The notes under the pieces are model-generated. The model was not told the DNA's origin. It did not search any database and saw only the letters and a list, made by a program, of their open reading frames with translations. From JAYYZW01 sp965217605 (GTDB lineage: Bacteria > Pseudomonadota > Gammaproteobacteria > Ga0077536): a stretch of DNA of 64,000 nucleotides. The position numbers and the translations under genes were made by a program. Below are positions 9,567 through 17,775 of this stretch, piece after piece. The stretch lies in NCBI GenBank assembly GCA_965217605.1, contig CBDCJB010000011.1, forward strand, positions 37,040 through 101,039. The letters run 5' to 3'. The stretch's first letter is position 1, and every line of letters begins with the position of its first letter.

Positions 9567-10535
9567 TTACGGAACCAGCACGCTGTCGAGGATGCGCTGG
9601 ATGACGTCGTCGGCATCGCGCCCTTCGGCCTCGGCTTCGTAGCTCAAGCTCACGCGATGCCGAAGCACGTCGGGCGCCAGGGTTTTGGCGTCGTGCGGCG
9701 TGACGTAGTCCCGCCCCTGCAGGAATGCGTGCGCCTTGGCCGCGTGCATCATCCAGATCGCGGCGCGTGGGCTCGCGCCGTATTCGATCAAGCCTTCGAC
9801 CGCATCCGATCCGGCTTCGCCGGGCCGTGTGGCGCGCACGACGTCGACGATGTAATCGCGGACCTTGTCGTCCGCGAAAACACGCTCGACGCCTTGTCGA
9901 CCCGCGGTGATCTCGTCTGGTGTAGCGATCCGGCTCACTTGGGGCACCGCTTGCCCGCCGGCCATGCGCTCTAGAATGCGCCGCTCCTCGTCACGCGAGG
10001 GATAGTCGACTCGGATCTTCATCATGAAACGGTCGATTTGGGCCTCGGGGAGGGGATAGGTACCTTCCTGCTCGATCGGATTTTGCGTCGCGAGCACCAG
10101 AAACGGCTCGTCCATCGTCAGCGTCTGCCCGCCGATCGTCACCTGGCGCTCCTGCATCACTTCGAGCAAGGCCGCTTGCACCTTCGCCGGCGCGCGGTTG
10201 ATTTCGTCGGCCAGCACCAGATTGGAGAACACCGGACCTTGCTTGATGCTGTAGGTGCCCTCTCTCGGATTGAACACTTCGGTACCGATGACGTCGGCGG
10301 GCAGCATGTCCGGCGTAAACTGGATGCGCGAAAAGCCCGTGTCGATAGCGTCGGCGAGACAACGCACGGTGAGCGTTTTCGCGAGCCCCGGCATGCCCTC
10401 GAGCAGCACGTGGCCGCCCGCAAGCAGTCCGATGAGCATCCGTGTGACCATTGCCTCCTGCCCGACGAGCACCTTGGCGATCTCGTCGCGCAGGTGGGTA
10501 CCGAGTTCGGCGGCACTCACTGAAGACGTGTCCAT
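9567..10535 (-). CDS. MoxR-family AAA+ ATPase
   Basis: From the chosen start the product is 322 residues. The Walker A motif is GMPGLAKT (about 47-54), Walker B is 'LVLADEIN', followed by the MoxR segment 'RAPAKVQAALLEVMQERQVTIGG' and 'FLVLATQNPIEQEGTYPLPEAQ'. MoxR ATPases act as chaperones that mature metal- or VWA-containing complexes. I placed the start at 10535 because a strong ribosome site (GGGAGGGG) sits three bases upstream of that ATG; an upstream in-frame ATG at 10610 has no such site. It is first in a seven-gene operon, so it probably energises the BatA/BatB proteins. Confidence 0.9.
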   Translation of the reverse strand: MDTSSVSAAELGTHLRDEIAKVLVGQEAMVTRMLIGLLAGGHVLLEGMPGLAKTLTVRCLADAIDTGFSRIQFTPDMLPADVIGTEVFNPREGTYSIKQGPVFSNLVLADEINRAPAKVQAALLEVMQERQVTIGGQTLTMDEPFLVLATQNPIEQEGTYPLPEAQIDRFMMKIRVDYPSRDEERRILERMAGGQAVPQVSRIATPDEITAGRQGVERVFADDKVRDYIVDVVRATRPGEAGSDAVEGLIEYGASPRAAIWMMHAAKAHAFLQGRDYVTPHDAKTLAPDVLRHRVSLSYEAEAEGRDADDVIQRILDSVLVP

Positions 10536-10765
10536 TATCCCCTCCCTCTCATGAGTCATGCTTGAAAAAGACGTGCAAGGCGGGCCCTGCCCAAACGTAT
10601 CCTTCGACACATCTCAAGACGCTGAGTTTCGATCTGCCGGAGACGTTCGGTGAATCCGCCGCGCGCCGGCGCGAGATCATACCGCGCCAGCGCGGGCCTA
10701 TGCAGGAGGGCGTAGTTGACGGGGCCGGCGTGGATGAATTCTATCCACGCTGGGCCGGTTTTTGC

Positions 10766-11593
10766 CTACGGTCGGGATCGTTCCCTCGGGAAGAAAAAGA
10801 CGTCGCCGCTAAAGGTCGGATCGACAAGGACGAACGCGTGCCGCTCCGGATCGAGTCGGTATGCGCCGTATTCACGTAATCCAAAGAAGGTGTAGAGCGC
10901 CTCGAGTGAACCGCCGGCGCGGGCGAGTTTGCGTGCGTTGACTTCCAGCATTAGCGCAGGCCGGAAGCGCGACAAGGTCCTGCGCGCACCGCGCGCCATG
11001 CGCAATTCGAAGCCTTCGATATCCGCTTTTATGAAATCGAGCCGCGCGAGCCCTATTTTTTCTACCAATTCATCGATCGTCGTGAGCGAAATCGTGTGGC
11101 GCAAGCTAGGATCACCGTCGTGCAGGGCGCCATCGCACGCGATGTGACCGAGCCCGAAACCGATGCTGCCGCTTTGCTTGATCGGCACGCTCAGCGTTTC
11201 GTAACCCGGGACATCACCCAGCCCAATGGGCAGGATGGTGACGTTTGACAGCCGGTTGAGGCGAACGGCGGGTCGCAATATCGACAGCGCGTAGCTGCCG
11301 GGTTCGACGGTATAGACGTGCCCATCGCGGGCGAGACGTGCAAACAGTTTGGCAAATTGACCGGCGTGCCCACCCACATCGAGAACCACGCCGTCGTTTG
11401 GAATGAAGCCCCGGAGATAAGGTGTGAGCTCGCGATGGTGCTGTTTGACGCAGGCTTTGAACAGGTGCAAAACCCAGGTCAGCCGTGCCCGAAGCGTAAG
11501 CCGGACGGATCGCGATGCGCGGAGACGCGTTGACACGGATACGCTCACGGGTAGGTTTGCCCATTGGCGGCGGGGTACCGCTATCGGACGCAA
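10766..11593 (-). CDS. FkbM-family SAM-dependent methyltransferase
   Basis: This protein of about 275 residues has the FkbM pattern: the SAM-binding motif 'VVLDVGGHAGQFAKLFARL', an acidic motif 'VYTVEPGSYALSIL', the conserved 'TTIDELVEKIG' and 'LDFIKADIEGFELRMARGA'. The last includes the aspartate/glutamate residues that define the family. FkbM enzymes methylate hydroxyl groups on sugars or other small molecules; the substrate cannot be told here. The start is uncertain because the first 40 residues are Arg-rich and unlike the family; a start nearer 'LTWVLHLFKACV' is possible. It lies 230 bases upstream of moxR on the same strand and diverges from the cyclase gene. Confidence 0.8.
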   Translation of the reverse strand: MRPIAVPRRQWANLPVSVSVSTRLRASRSVRLTLRARLTWVLHLFKACVKQHHRELTPYLRGFIPNDGVVLDVGGHAGQFAKLFARLARDGHVYTVEPGSYALSILRPAVRLNRLSNVTILPIGLGDVPGYETLSVPIKQSGSIGFGLGHIACDGALHDGDPSLRHTISLTTIDELVEKIGLARLDFIKADIEGFELRMARGARRTLSRFRPALMLEVNARKLARAGGSLEALYTFFGLREYGAYRLDPERHAFVLVDPTFSGDVFFFPRERSRP

Positions 11594-11907
11594 TCGGGCG
11601 TAAACCCGGCGTCAAATTCCGGGAAAGGTCGAGTAAAGCGCCAGCTTCGGCCCGTCGGGCTGGGACGACAGTCTGGCTGGGACCGTAGTTGCCCGGCCAT
11701 GTGCGCGGCATGTACGTCGGTGCAATCTTGAGGGTGAAACTGTGTCGCGTTTCACAAATTGATCCTCTATTGCTGAGCGAACTCGGCGCAAATGCCAACC
11801 ATGCCCATGACAGCGTCGCGGTGGCAAAGATCTTGCTGAAACGCGTTCAGGATGAATACGTACCGATCAATTGCCGGCTGCTTGGACCCGCCGGGGAGGC
11901 CGAACCT
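11594..11907. other. Divergent intergenic region
   Basis: About 310 bases separate the divergent FkbM and receiver-cyclase genes. An open frame in phase with the cyclase runs from 11689 through this stretch, but its sequence has no domain character. A good ribosome site (GGGGAGG) sits just before the ATG at 11908. I therefore treat the stretch as a leader that should hold two divergent promoters; I could not identify clear -35/-10 boxes. Confidence 0.5.
11734..11755. promoter_or_regulatory. Perfect dyad GTGAAAC-N8-GTTTCAC upstream of cyclase gene
   Basis: GTGAAAC (11734-11740) and GTTTCAC (11749-11755) are perfect inverted 7-mers with an 8-base spacer. They lie in the divergent promoter region 150 bases before the receiver-cyclase start. 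The spacing suits a dimeric regulator. No cognate regulator is identified. Confidence 0.35.
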
Positions 11908-13059
11908 ATGAACAGTCACGCGATGTCGCAGGCGCAGGTGGCACCCGTAGATCCAGCGCCGCAACCCGCGCGTCCGCCCGTGGCGCTTAGCGTTGCTCCG
12001 GATCCGCGCTTCCATTCGGCCCCGTCCCCTGCGCGGGCACGCATCGTGATGGTGGACGACGAACCCACGATTCTCGAAGTGCTCCAGATCCACCTCGAGG
12101 AAGCGGGCTATAGCGACGTCACCGCGTTGACCGATTCGTCCCATGCGCTGGAGTTGTTGCAGGTCGATCCGCCCGACATTTTACTCACGGATCTGATGAT
12201 GCCGACGGTCGACGGGCTGCAGCTGCTCGCCGCCGTGCGCGCCGATCCGCACCTCGCCCACTTACCGGTGATCGTACTGACCTCCTCGCGCGACGGGGAC
12301 CTCAAGTTCCAGGCGCTCAATCTCGGGGCGAATGACTTCCTCTCGAAACCAGTCGATCCGAGCGAGTTGATTCTGCGACTACGCAACAACATTGCGATCA
12401 AGCATTACCAGGATCAACTCGCCGAGGCGCGCCGCGAATCCGACGTGCTACTGCGCAGCATCCTCCCGGAGCCGGTCGCCGAGCGGCTTAAACGCGGCGA
12501 ATCGGTCACGGATCATTTCGAAGACGCGACCGTCCTGTTTGCCGATCTCGTCAATTTCACCGATTTCGCTTCGCGGGCCAGCGCACCGGTAGTCGTCGAT
12601 CAGTTAAACGAGATCTTTCGCACCTTCGATCGGCTCGTGGAGTCGCGCGGACTCGAGAAGATCAAAACCATCGGCGACTCCTATATGCTCGCGGGCGGGG
12701 TACCGGTGCGCCGGGCGGACCACGCGTCTGCCGTGGTCGACACCGCGCTCGCGATGATCGAGGCCACCGGGCAGCTTTGTGAGCTGGGGCGAGCATGCTG
12801 CGAGCTGCGCATCGGCGTGCACACCGGCCCTTTGGTGGCCGGCGTCATCGGTACGAGCAAGTTCAGTTACGACCTCTGGGGCGACACCGTAAACGTCGCG
12901 AGTCGGATGGAGTCACAAGGCGTTACAGGTTCCGTGCAGATCTCCGAGGCAACCCGCGCTGCGATCGGCGGCGCGTTTGATCTAGAGGCACGCGGCCCGA
13001 TGGACATCAAGGGCAAGGGAATGATGAACACCTGGTTCGTTACGGGGCGGCGGAGTTGA
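11908..13059 (+). CDS. Response-regulator receiver fused to class III adenylate cyclase
   Basis: This 383-residue protein has a proline-rich N-terminus. A receiver domain follows (about 45-160) with acidic pocket 'VMVDDEP', phospho-acceptor Asp95 in 'ILLTDLMMP', the switch Ser/Thr in 'VLTSS' and Lys in 'FLSKPVD'. The class III nucleotide cyclase domain (about 205-375) shows metal aspartates in 'FADLVNF' and 'GDSY', the adenine-selecting Lys in 'KIKTIGDSY' and Asp in 'SYDLWGD', and transition-state Asn/Arg in 'VNVASRME'. It should make cAMP under control of an unidentified sensor kinase. I chose ATG 11908 for its GGGGAGG ribosome site. It ends 20 bases inside the convergent J-protein pseudogene. 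Confidence 0.88.
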   Translation: MNSHAMSQAQVAPVDPAPQPARPPVALSVAPDPRFHSAPSPARARIVMVDDEPTILEVLQIHLEEAGYSDVTALTDSSHALELLQVDPPDILLTDLMMPTVDGLQLLAAVRADPHLAHLPVIVLTSSRDGDLKFQALNLGANDFLSKPVDPSELILRLRNNIAIKHYQDQLAEARRESDVLLRSILPEPVAERLKRGESVTDHFEDATVLFADLVNFTDFASRASAPVVVDQLNEIFRTFDRLVESRGLEKIKTIGDSYMLAGGVPVRRADHASAVVDTALAMIEATGQLCELGRACCELRIGVHTGPLVAGVIGTSKFSYDLWGDTVNVASRMESQGVTGSVQISEATRAAIGGAFDLEARGPMDIKGKGMMNTWFVTGRRS

Positions 13060-14569
13060 GATAGCGACCTACGCGCACACCACGATCGTTGTCGGTTCGA
13101 TCTTCATTCTCGAAACTCGATCGGTCGCGAACCTCATCCAAAGCTGAATGCGGATCGTCGTAGAAAACGATTGCCACCATGACTTGGTAAAGGATTATTC
13201 CGATAATCAAGAAAAACCAAAGCGACAGAATTACTAGAATGCGTCGAGTCCGACGAAACCGCACCGCCGGCTTTATGTGAGCGCCCCATTTCGAATGGAA
13301 TGAAGTGTGGTAGAGCAGGCGGTAAAACATCACAAAACACAACACTGAGAAAGCGTAAGTCACGAGGAAATGCGCCCAGCCTGCCCGCCATGTAAGACCT
13401 GGGAACGATAGAAGCAGTGCTTCCCAGAAGATTTCGTGAATTAAGCTGGCGGCGAGTAGGCTAAACAAGATGTGGCGGTATCCGAAACCGGCTGCCGGTC
13501 CGTTTCCGAATAACAGGCGATATGCTGTTTCTTCGAAGCTCTCGACTCCCCGAAACAAAGCGATTGCGTAACGGCCAATCTTAACGATGTATCTTTCAAG
13601 ACCCTTACGCCACGCGACGGTTCAAAGACGGCAAGCGAGGTAAAGAATAGCCCAGACGATGATCGTCGATGCTCGCTCGATCGAAGTCTTACGGACGAGA
13701 ATATCCGCCACCATGGGCGTTGCGATTAGTGCGAGCGAAGCAGCGTAAAGTCTCGCGCTTTCGACCGCCGCCACGAATTTACCCAGCCCATCGACAAGGC
13801 TGAGTTCTCTAGCCTCCTCCCACCAGGCAACATTACGGGCATCGAAGGTGTACAAAAACTCGTCGCCAAGCTCGGAGCGTGCGAAATTGACCAAGTCCTG
13901 CATCTGCGCGATAAAGTTTGGACGAAGCGAAAGCCATCGAAATCTGCGCGGCTCGAAAGGCGAAAGAAGCGTTTTGGCCGCAAGGTCCCGTTCAGCCAAG
14001 CGCCCGAGTGCCTCGATCACGAATAGCTTGCCGAGCGCGTCGGATACTCGAAAATGAGCCTATGGAGCACACTCGGCGAAATAATCTGGTAACAGGTCCC
14101 AATTTAGCTCGGATTTGATCACTGCCAACAACGGCAACGGGATCCGTTCCATGTCACCAAGCTCTCTGGTCAAGCTTTCTTCAAATGCAGCGCGAACAAC
14201 TAAATTTTCCATTTCAGCAGAGCGCATAATTTCAAGGAAGCGTGCTTCCGCTGGTTCGGTGTTTTCTTCTTTCGTCAGTTCGATAACCTCGGCGGATAAT
14301 TGATCCTCCCTACGGTTTATTACCTCGGAGTCGGATAGGGGCGTTGAATACACGTATAGGTCTTCGAACCGCACGCTGATTTTGGGTGCAGAAATAGATT
14401 CGAGAGGGCGATCAAGCGTATGTAATGCAGTTTCGTAGGCTTCGCGCAGTTCCATGAATGCGCCTGGATCTCGTTCCAGATCGATGGTTTTCAGGATCTT
14501 TGCGTAAGCGCGCTTTATCGTTCTTTCGCTGCTATCTGGCGCTATCCCAAGCGCATCCCAATGATCCAT
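13040..14569 (-). pseudogene. Membrane J-domain protein (DjlB/DjlC-like), interrupted by two in-frame stops
   Basis: Three open segments (14569-14060, 14020-13622, 13558-13040) lie in one frame. They are separated only by TAG at 14060-14062 (codon 170) and TGA at 13622-13624 (codon 316). The codons between segments read as ordinary protein ('AHFRVSDALGKLFVIEALG', 'TVAWRKGLERYIVKIG'). The joined product of about 508 residues begins with a J-like domain ('WDALGIAPDSSERTIKRAYAKIL', 'DPGAFMELREAYETAL') in which I see no HPD triplet. It ends with several membrane helices. E. coli HscC works with two membrane J-proteins of similar size, DjlB and DjlC, and hscC lies ten bases upstream here. The likeliest reading is a recently inactivated HscC co-chaperone; readthrough or sequence error is possible. 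Confidence 0.75.
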
Positions 14570-14579
14570 ACTCTCGGTC

Positions 14580-16292
14580 CTACAGAACAGGATCTATTGC
14601 GAGCTCGTCTAGCCTACTCTCGAGATCGTTTCTGGCTTGAGCGATTGCGCGCAGATCCTGGCTTTCAAGAACGGCTGAAAAGTCCGTTATCCAAACACCG
14701 ACTATCACCCGTTCACTTGCCAGGGATTCCTCGAAAACACGATTCGCGCGAGCCAATAGGGCGCGGTTTTCCAACACGTCTCGTGGATGGAGTTTCAAAC
14801 TTGAAAGTGCGGCAAGGCGTTGTTCTATTTCTGCAGCCGTTAGCACACCAGGATTATCTTCGATAACAATGTTGCGATGCTCGTCTGTAATTGGCACGTC
14901 CACGTCGACTTCAAGCAATCCGTTAACATCATAGGTGAATCTAACTTCGATAGAGACTTCGCCTGCAGGTTTTGGCGGCACCCTGACATTTAGCTTACCC
15001 AGAAAAATATTATCCGCGACGAAGCGGCTTTCTCCCTGATAGATCTCTACCAGGATTTCGCGTTGGCCGTCGACCAACGTCGAAACTTCTTCAACGCGAC
15101 TGATTGGTACCACGCAGTTGCGCTCGATGATCGGAAGGTAGAAGCCTTGCTTGAACTTTCGTTCGCCAATCTGCTCGGCAACTTCGATGCCCAACGTGTA
15201 GGGACAGATATCGGTCATTACGACTTCGTCCAGCGCGGCGTCGTGCATCTTCAAGCCCGCTTGAATGGCGGCGCCCTTCGCCACGATCTCATCGGGGTTT
15301 AGATGACTGGCGGGAAGGCGGCCGAATAGGCGTGACACTGGACGCCGAACGACCGGCATCTTTGTTGCGCCTCCCGCGAGAACGATCTCATCGAGGTCTG
15401 AAGCTCGAATGCGGGCATCCCGTAGCGCACGTTCGACTGGATTCCTTAATCGCTCGAGTAAAGGCTCGACGAGCTGCTCGAAAGCGTCGCCAGCGATCGC
15501 CCATTCGTGTAGTCGTCCGTTGTGCTCGATTTTCATCACTGCGTGATCTTCGATTGTCAGGCGTCGCTTAATACGTTCCGCTTCCGCAAAAATCCGTGCT
15601 AGAAGCTTACTCTCACTGGGCGCCGTAAAGGTCTCGTCCGCAAACCCGCAATGAGCGGCAAAATGTTTCGCGAGCAATTCATCAAAGTCTTCGCCACCGA
15701 GAAAGTTATCGCCCGCGCTAGCACGAACCTCAAACACGCCTTCGAATAACTCCAATACTGAAATGCCAAACGTACCGCCACCAAGATCGAAGACTAAGAA
15801 CTTGTTTTCGGAATCTCTTTCGTGGAGGCCATAAGACAATGCAGCGGCCGTCGGCTCATTCAGTAGCCGGTCGACTTTCAAGCCCGCAAGGTGTCCGGCG
15901 TTGCGAGTCGCTTTTCTTTGCGCGTCGCTGAAATATGCTGGAACCGTGATTACCGCTTCTTCTACCGCGATACCCAACGACGCTTCTGCGTCGGCTTTTA
16001 GCGCCCGCAATAGGAAGGATGCCAGCTCTTCCGGGCGAAATGTACGGGCGCCCAGTCGAATTGCGCGATCGGTTCCCATATACCTCTTGAAAACCGCTGC
16101 GGTCAGTTCGGGTTTGGTTATTAGTCGGTCGCGAGCTTCCGAACCGACCAAGACCGTTTCTCCATCATCGTCGAATCCAACCACAGATGGGGTGAGCACG
16201 TTGCCCAAAACATTTGGAATGAGTTCCGGCTGCGCTGCATTCCACGACGCAACAAGACTATTTGTCGTACCCAGGTCAATGCCGATAATCAC
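14580..16292 (-). CDS. hscC: Hsp70-family chaperone HscC
   Basis: The 570-residue product matches HscC closely: 'IIGIDLGTTNSLVASW' at the start, 'VPAYFSDAQRKATRNA', 'LINEPTAAA'-type 'LLNEPTAAALSYGLH', 'ILTDICPYSLGVEV'-type 'VMTDICPYTLGIEV', and a short substrate domain. E. coli HscC is about 556 residues. I set the start at GTG 16292; the open frame reaches 16574, but the upstream part has no Hsp70 character. In phosphate loop 2 the usual GGGTFD reads GGGTFG: residue 176 is Gly (codon GGC at 15765-15767). That Asp helps place metal or water at ATP in Hsp70s, so ATPase activity may be weakened. It is followed by its broken J-protein partner, suggesting joint decay. Confidence 0.88.
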   Translation of the reverse strand: MIIGIDLGTTNSLVASWNAAQPELIPNVLGNVLTPSVVGFDDDGETVLVGSEARDRLITKPELTAAVFKRYMGTDRAIRLGARTFRPEELASFLLRALKADAEASLGIAVEEAVITVPAYFSDAQRKATRNAGHLAGLKVDRLLNEPTAAALSYGLHERDSENKFLVFDLGGGTFGISVLELFEGVFEVRASAGDNFLGGEDFDELLAKHFAAHCGFADETFTAPSESKLLARIFAEAERIKRRLTIEDHAVMKIEHNGRLHEWAIAGDAFEQLVEPLLERLRNPVERALRDARIRASDLDEIVLAGGATKMPVVRRPVSRLFGRLPASHLNPDEIVAKGAAIQAGLKMHDAALDEVVMTDICPYTLGIEVAEQIGERKFKQGFYLPIIERNCVVPISRVEEVSTLVDGQREILVEIYQGESRFVADNIFLGKLNVRVPPKPAGEVSIEVRFTYDVNGLLEVDVDVPITDEHRNIVIEDNPGVLTAAEIEQRLAALSSLKLHPRDVLENRALLARANRVFEESLASERVIVGVWITDFSAVLESQDLRAIAQARNDLESRLDELAIDPVL

Positions 16293-16624
16293 ATCTGCCG
16301 CTCTTTCAATGACCAACGTGTGCCGCGTACCCCACCGCGCTCCAATTGACGTTTCGATCGAGATCGATAAAAGCTTAACCTTGTCCGGAGACCTCGAGCA
16401 ATCATTAAGGGTAGCGTGAAAAAAATCGCCCGGCAGCGAATCATCTCTATACACGTCCCAATCCAATACGCGGCTTGTAAAAAGTATTGACGCGCGCGCA
16501 TTTGCCTGGGCCAAGCACCTCGGTCTCGTCGACCACATCTTGTCAAACGCCGCGCCTCTACGACGTGGGCACATTGCCTGAAACGGGTGTTCAACATCGA
16601 CAGGCCGTTTATTCGTCTTATACT

Positions 16625-16723
16625 CAGAGCCACTCAGACGAAAAGCTCCGCTGGACCGAAGATTACATAGAGGGCATCAACGCCTTCAGCGAACGGCGCA
16701 AGGGCGAATATAAGGAGCGATGA
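16625..16723 (+). pseudogene. C-terminal remnant of an enoyl-CoA hydratase-like gene
   Basis: The last 30 codons before the TGA at 16721-16723 read 'EKLRWTEDYIEGINAFSERR' plus a short basic tail. This is the usual C-terminal pattern of crotonase-family enzymes (E-D-x-x-E-G-x-x-A-F-x-E-K-R). Upstream in the same frame the sequence loses all family character, so only the tail remains. It ends in a ribosome site overlapping the next gene, as expected if the two were once co-transcribed. The truncation point probably marks where the HscC segment joined. Confidence 0.4.
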
Positions 16724-16728
16724 TCAAA

Positions 16729-17490
16729 ATGAAAGAACACGAAGAAGGTTACTCGATGCCATTGGCGGCGCCGACGTTCGGTCCGCCGCCTTTCTACGCA
16801 ACACCCGACAGCCGCATCATCCTCATGGTCTACAAGGCCGATCCCGAGGCCGCGGCGTGGGAGGTTCCCGAGCCATTGGAGATGGCGGAGGACGGGACGA
16901 TGCTCGCCTGGATCGGCGACATGGGGCAGCGGAACCATTCCATGGACATCTACCATGAAGCGCTCACCTGCATCAAAGTGAAGTATGAAAAGTGGTCCGG
17001 ATGGTATTGCAATTACATCTGGGTCGATCACGACATGGCGCTGACGTTCTCACGCGAGATCTATGGTTGGCCCGCCAACCTGTGCGAGCGCACGCCGTTG
17101 CGATTCCACGGTAGCCAAATCCTCGCCGACTGTGTGCGTTGCGGCGAACAACTCATGCGCGTGAGCATGAACATCACCAGCCCGCCACCGCAGGGCCGCG
17201 ATAAGCCGCTGGAGGACGACTTCAACCGGCTGGTCGGCGGCGACTTCATCCAGATCCGGAAGTTCCCTGCGGCGGAGAAAGGCGGCAAACCGTTCAAACA
17301 GCTGTTGCTGACTTCGCTCACGGAATTTCAGGTTCACGAGCTCTGGTCGGGGCCGGCCGTGCTGGAGCTCAGTCAATCCGGGCTCTATCCGCACCTGCAC
17401 AAGCTCAATCCGCTGGAGATCCTGGGTGCGTGGTACACGAAATGCTCCTGGATCGTGCCTTACCCGCGGGTGCTTTGGGACAATCAATAG
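16729..17490 (+). CDS. Acetoacetate decarboxylase-family protein without the catalytic lysine
   Basis: The product of about 253 residues has the overall pattern of the ADC family ('GPPPFYATPDSRIILMVYKA', 'EVPEPLEM', 'HEALTCIKVKYEKWSGWY', 'FSREIYGWPANL'). In true acetoacetate decarboxylases the segment after the glycine is Y/W-P-K-K, with the Schiff-base lysine. Here it is W-P-A-N, so classical decarboxylation is unlikely; ADC relatives include lyases and hydrolases acting on other oxo acids. I prefer ATG 16729 because AGGAG lies 11 bases upstream; ATG 16720 is only two bases from it. The preceding crotonase remnant suggests an original CoA-linked catabolic context. Confidence 0.75.
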   Translation: MKEHEEGYSMPLAAPTFGPPPFYATPDSRIILMVYKADPEAAAWEVPEPLEMAEDGTMLAWIGDMGQRNHSMDIYHEALTCIKVKYEKWSGWYCNYIWVDHDMALTFSREIYGWPANLCERTPLRFHGSQILADCVRCGEQLMRVSMNITSPPPQGRDKPLEDDFNRLVGGDFIQIRKFPAAEKGGKPFKQLLLTSLTEFQVHELWSGPAVLELSQSGLYPHLHKLNPLEILGAWYTKCSWIVPYPRVLWDNQ

Positions 17491-17543
17491 CGAGATCAAA
17501 AAAGGCGACGCACTATTTCGGTGCGGAAAAGGCGGAAAAGTGG

Positions 17544-17668
17544 CGGAAAAGGGGTCGGTGTAGTTCGGAAAAGGGGTCGGTGTAGTTTGATTCGGGTTGA
17601 AAACTACACCGACCCCTTTTCCGCAGACCCCTTTTCCGCAAATCAAACTACACCGACCCCTTTTCCGC
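17544..17668. repeat. Repeat cluster, GGAAAAGGGGTCGGTGTAGT family, direct and inverted copies
   Basis: Two direct copies (17544-17565 and 17566-17587) are followed by two inverted copies (17602-17623 and about 17640-17668) and a partial inverted copy in between. The whole can fold into a large cruciform. A related cluster occurs at 22596-22720, sharing GGTTGAAAACTACACCGACC. Such GGGGTC-type palindromes resemble the REP elements mobilised by Y1 (RAYT) transposases in proteobacteria; no such transposase is in this window. Confidence 0.85.
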
Positions 17669-17775
17669 TTTTCCGTGTTCGCTAACGACTCTAAACAGAG
17701 CCGATTTCTCTAACGCCGGTGGTCCGAAGATCGGGGGTGACCTCAGTAGGCAGTACCGCTAAGCCGCGTGATACG

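Noticed and set aside
8641..9642. 333-codon frame opposite the DUF58 gene
   Set aside because: The minus-strand DUF58 gene is clearly real with overlapping neighbours; the plus-strand translation has no recognisable pattern.
11689..11907. Longer N-terminus for the receiver-cyclase
   Set aside because: No family pattern, and a good ribosome site lies before ATG 11908; kept only as a leader.
16293..16574. Longer HscC start
   Set aside because: The added 94 residues show no Hsp70 character; GTG 16292 directly precedes the ATPase motif and gives the family length.
17544..17668. CRISPR-like array of GGGGTCGGTGTAG repeats
   Set aside because: Copies are adjacent or inverted, with no regular unique spacers and no cas genes; it is a REP-type cluster.
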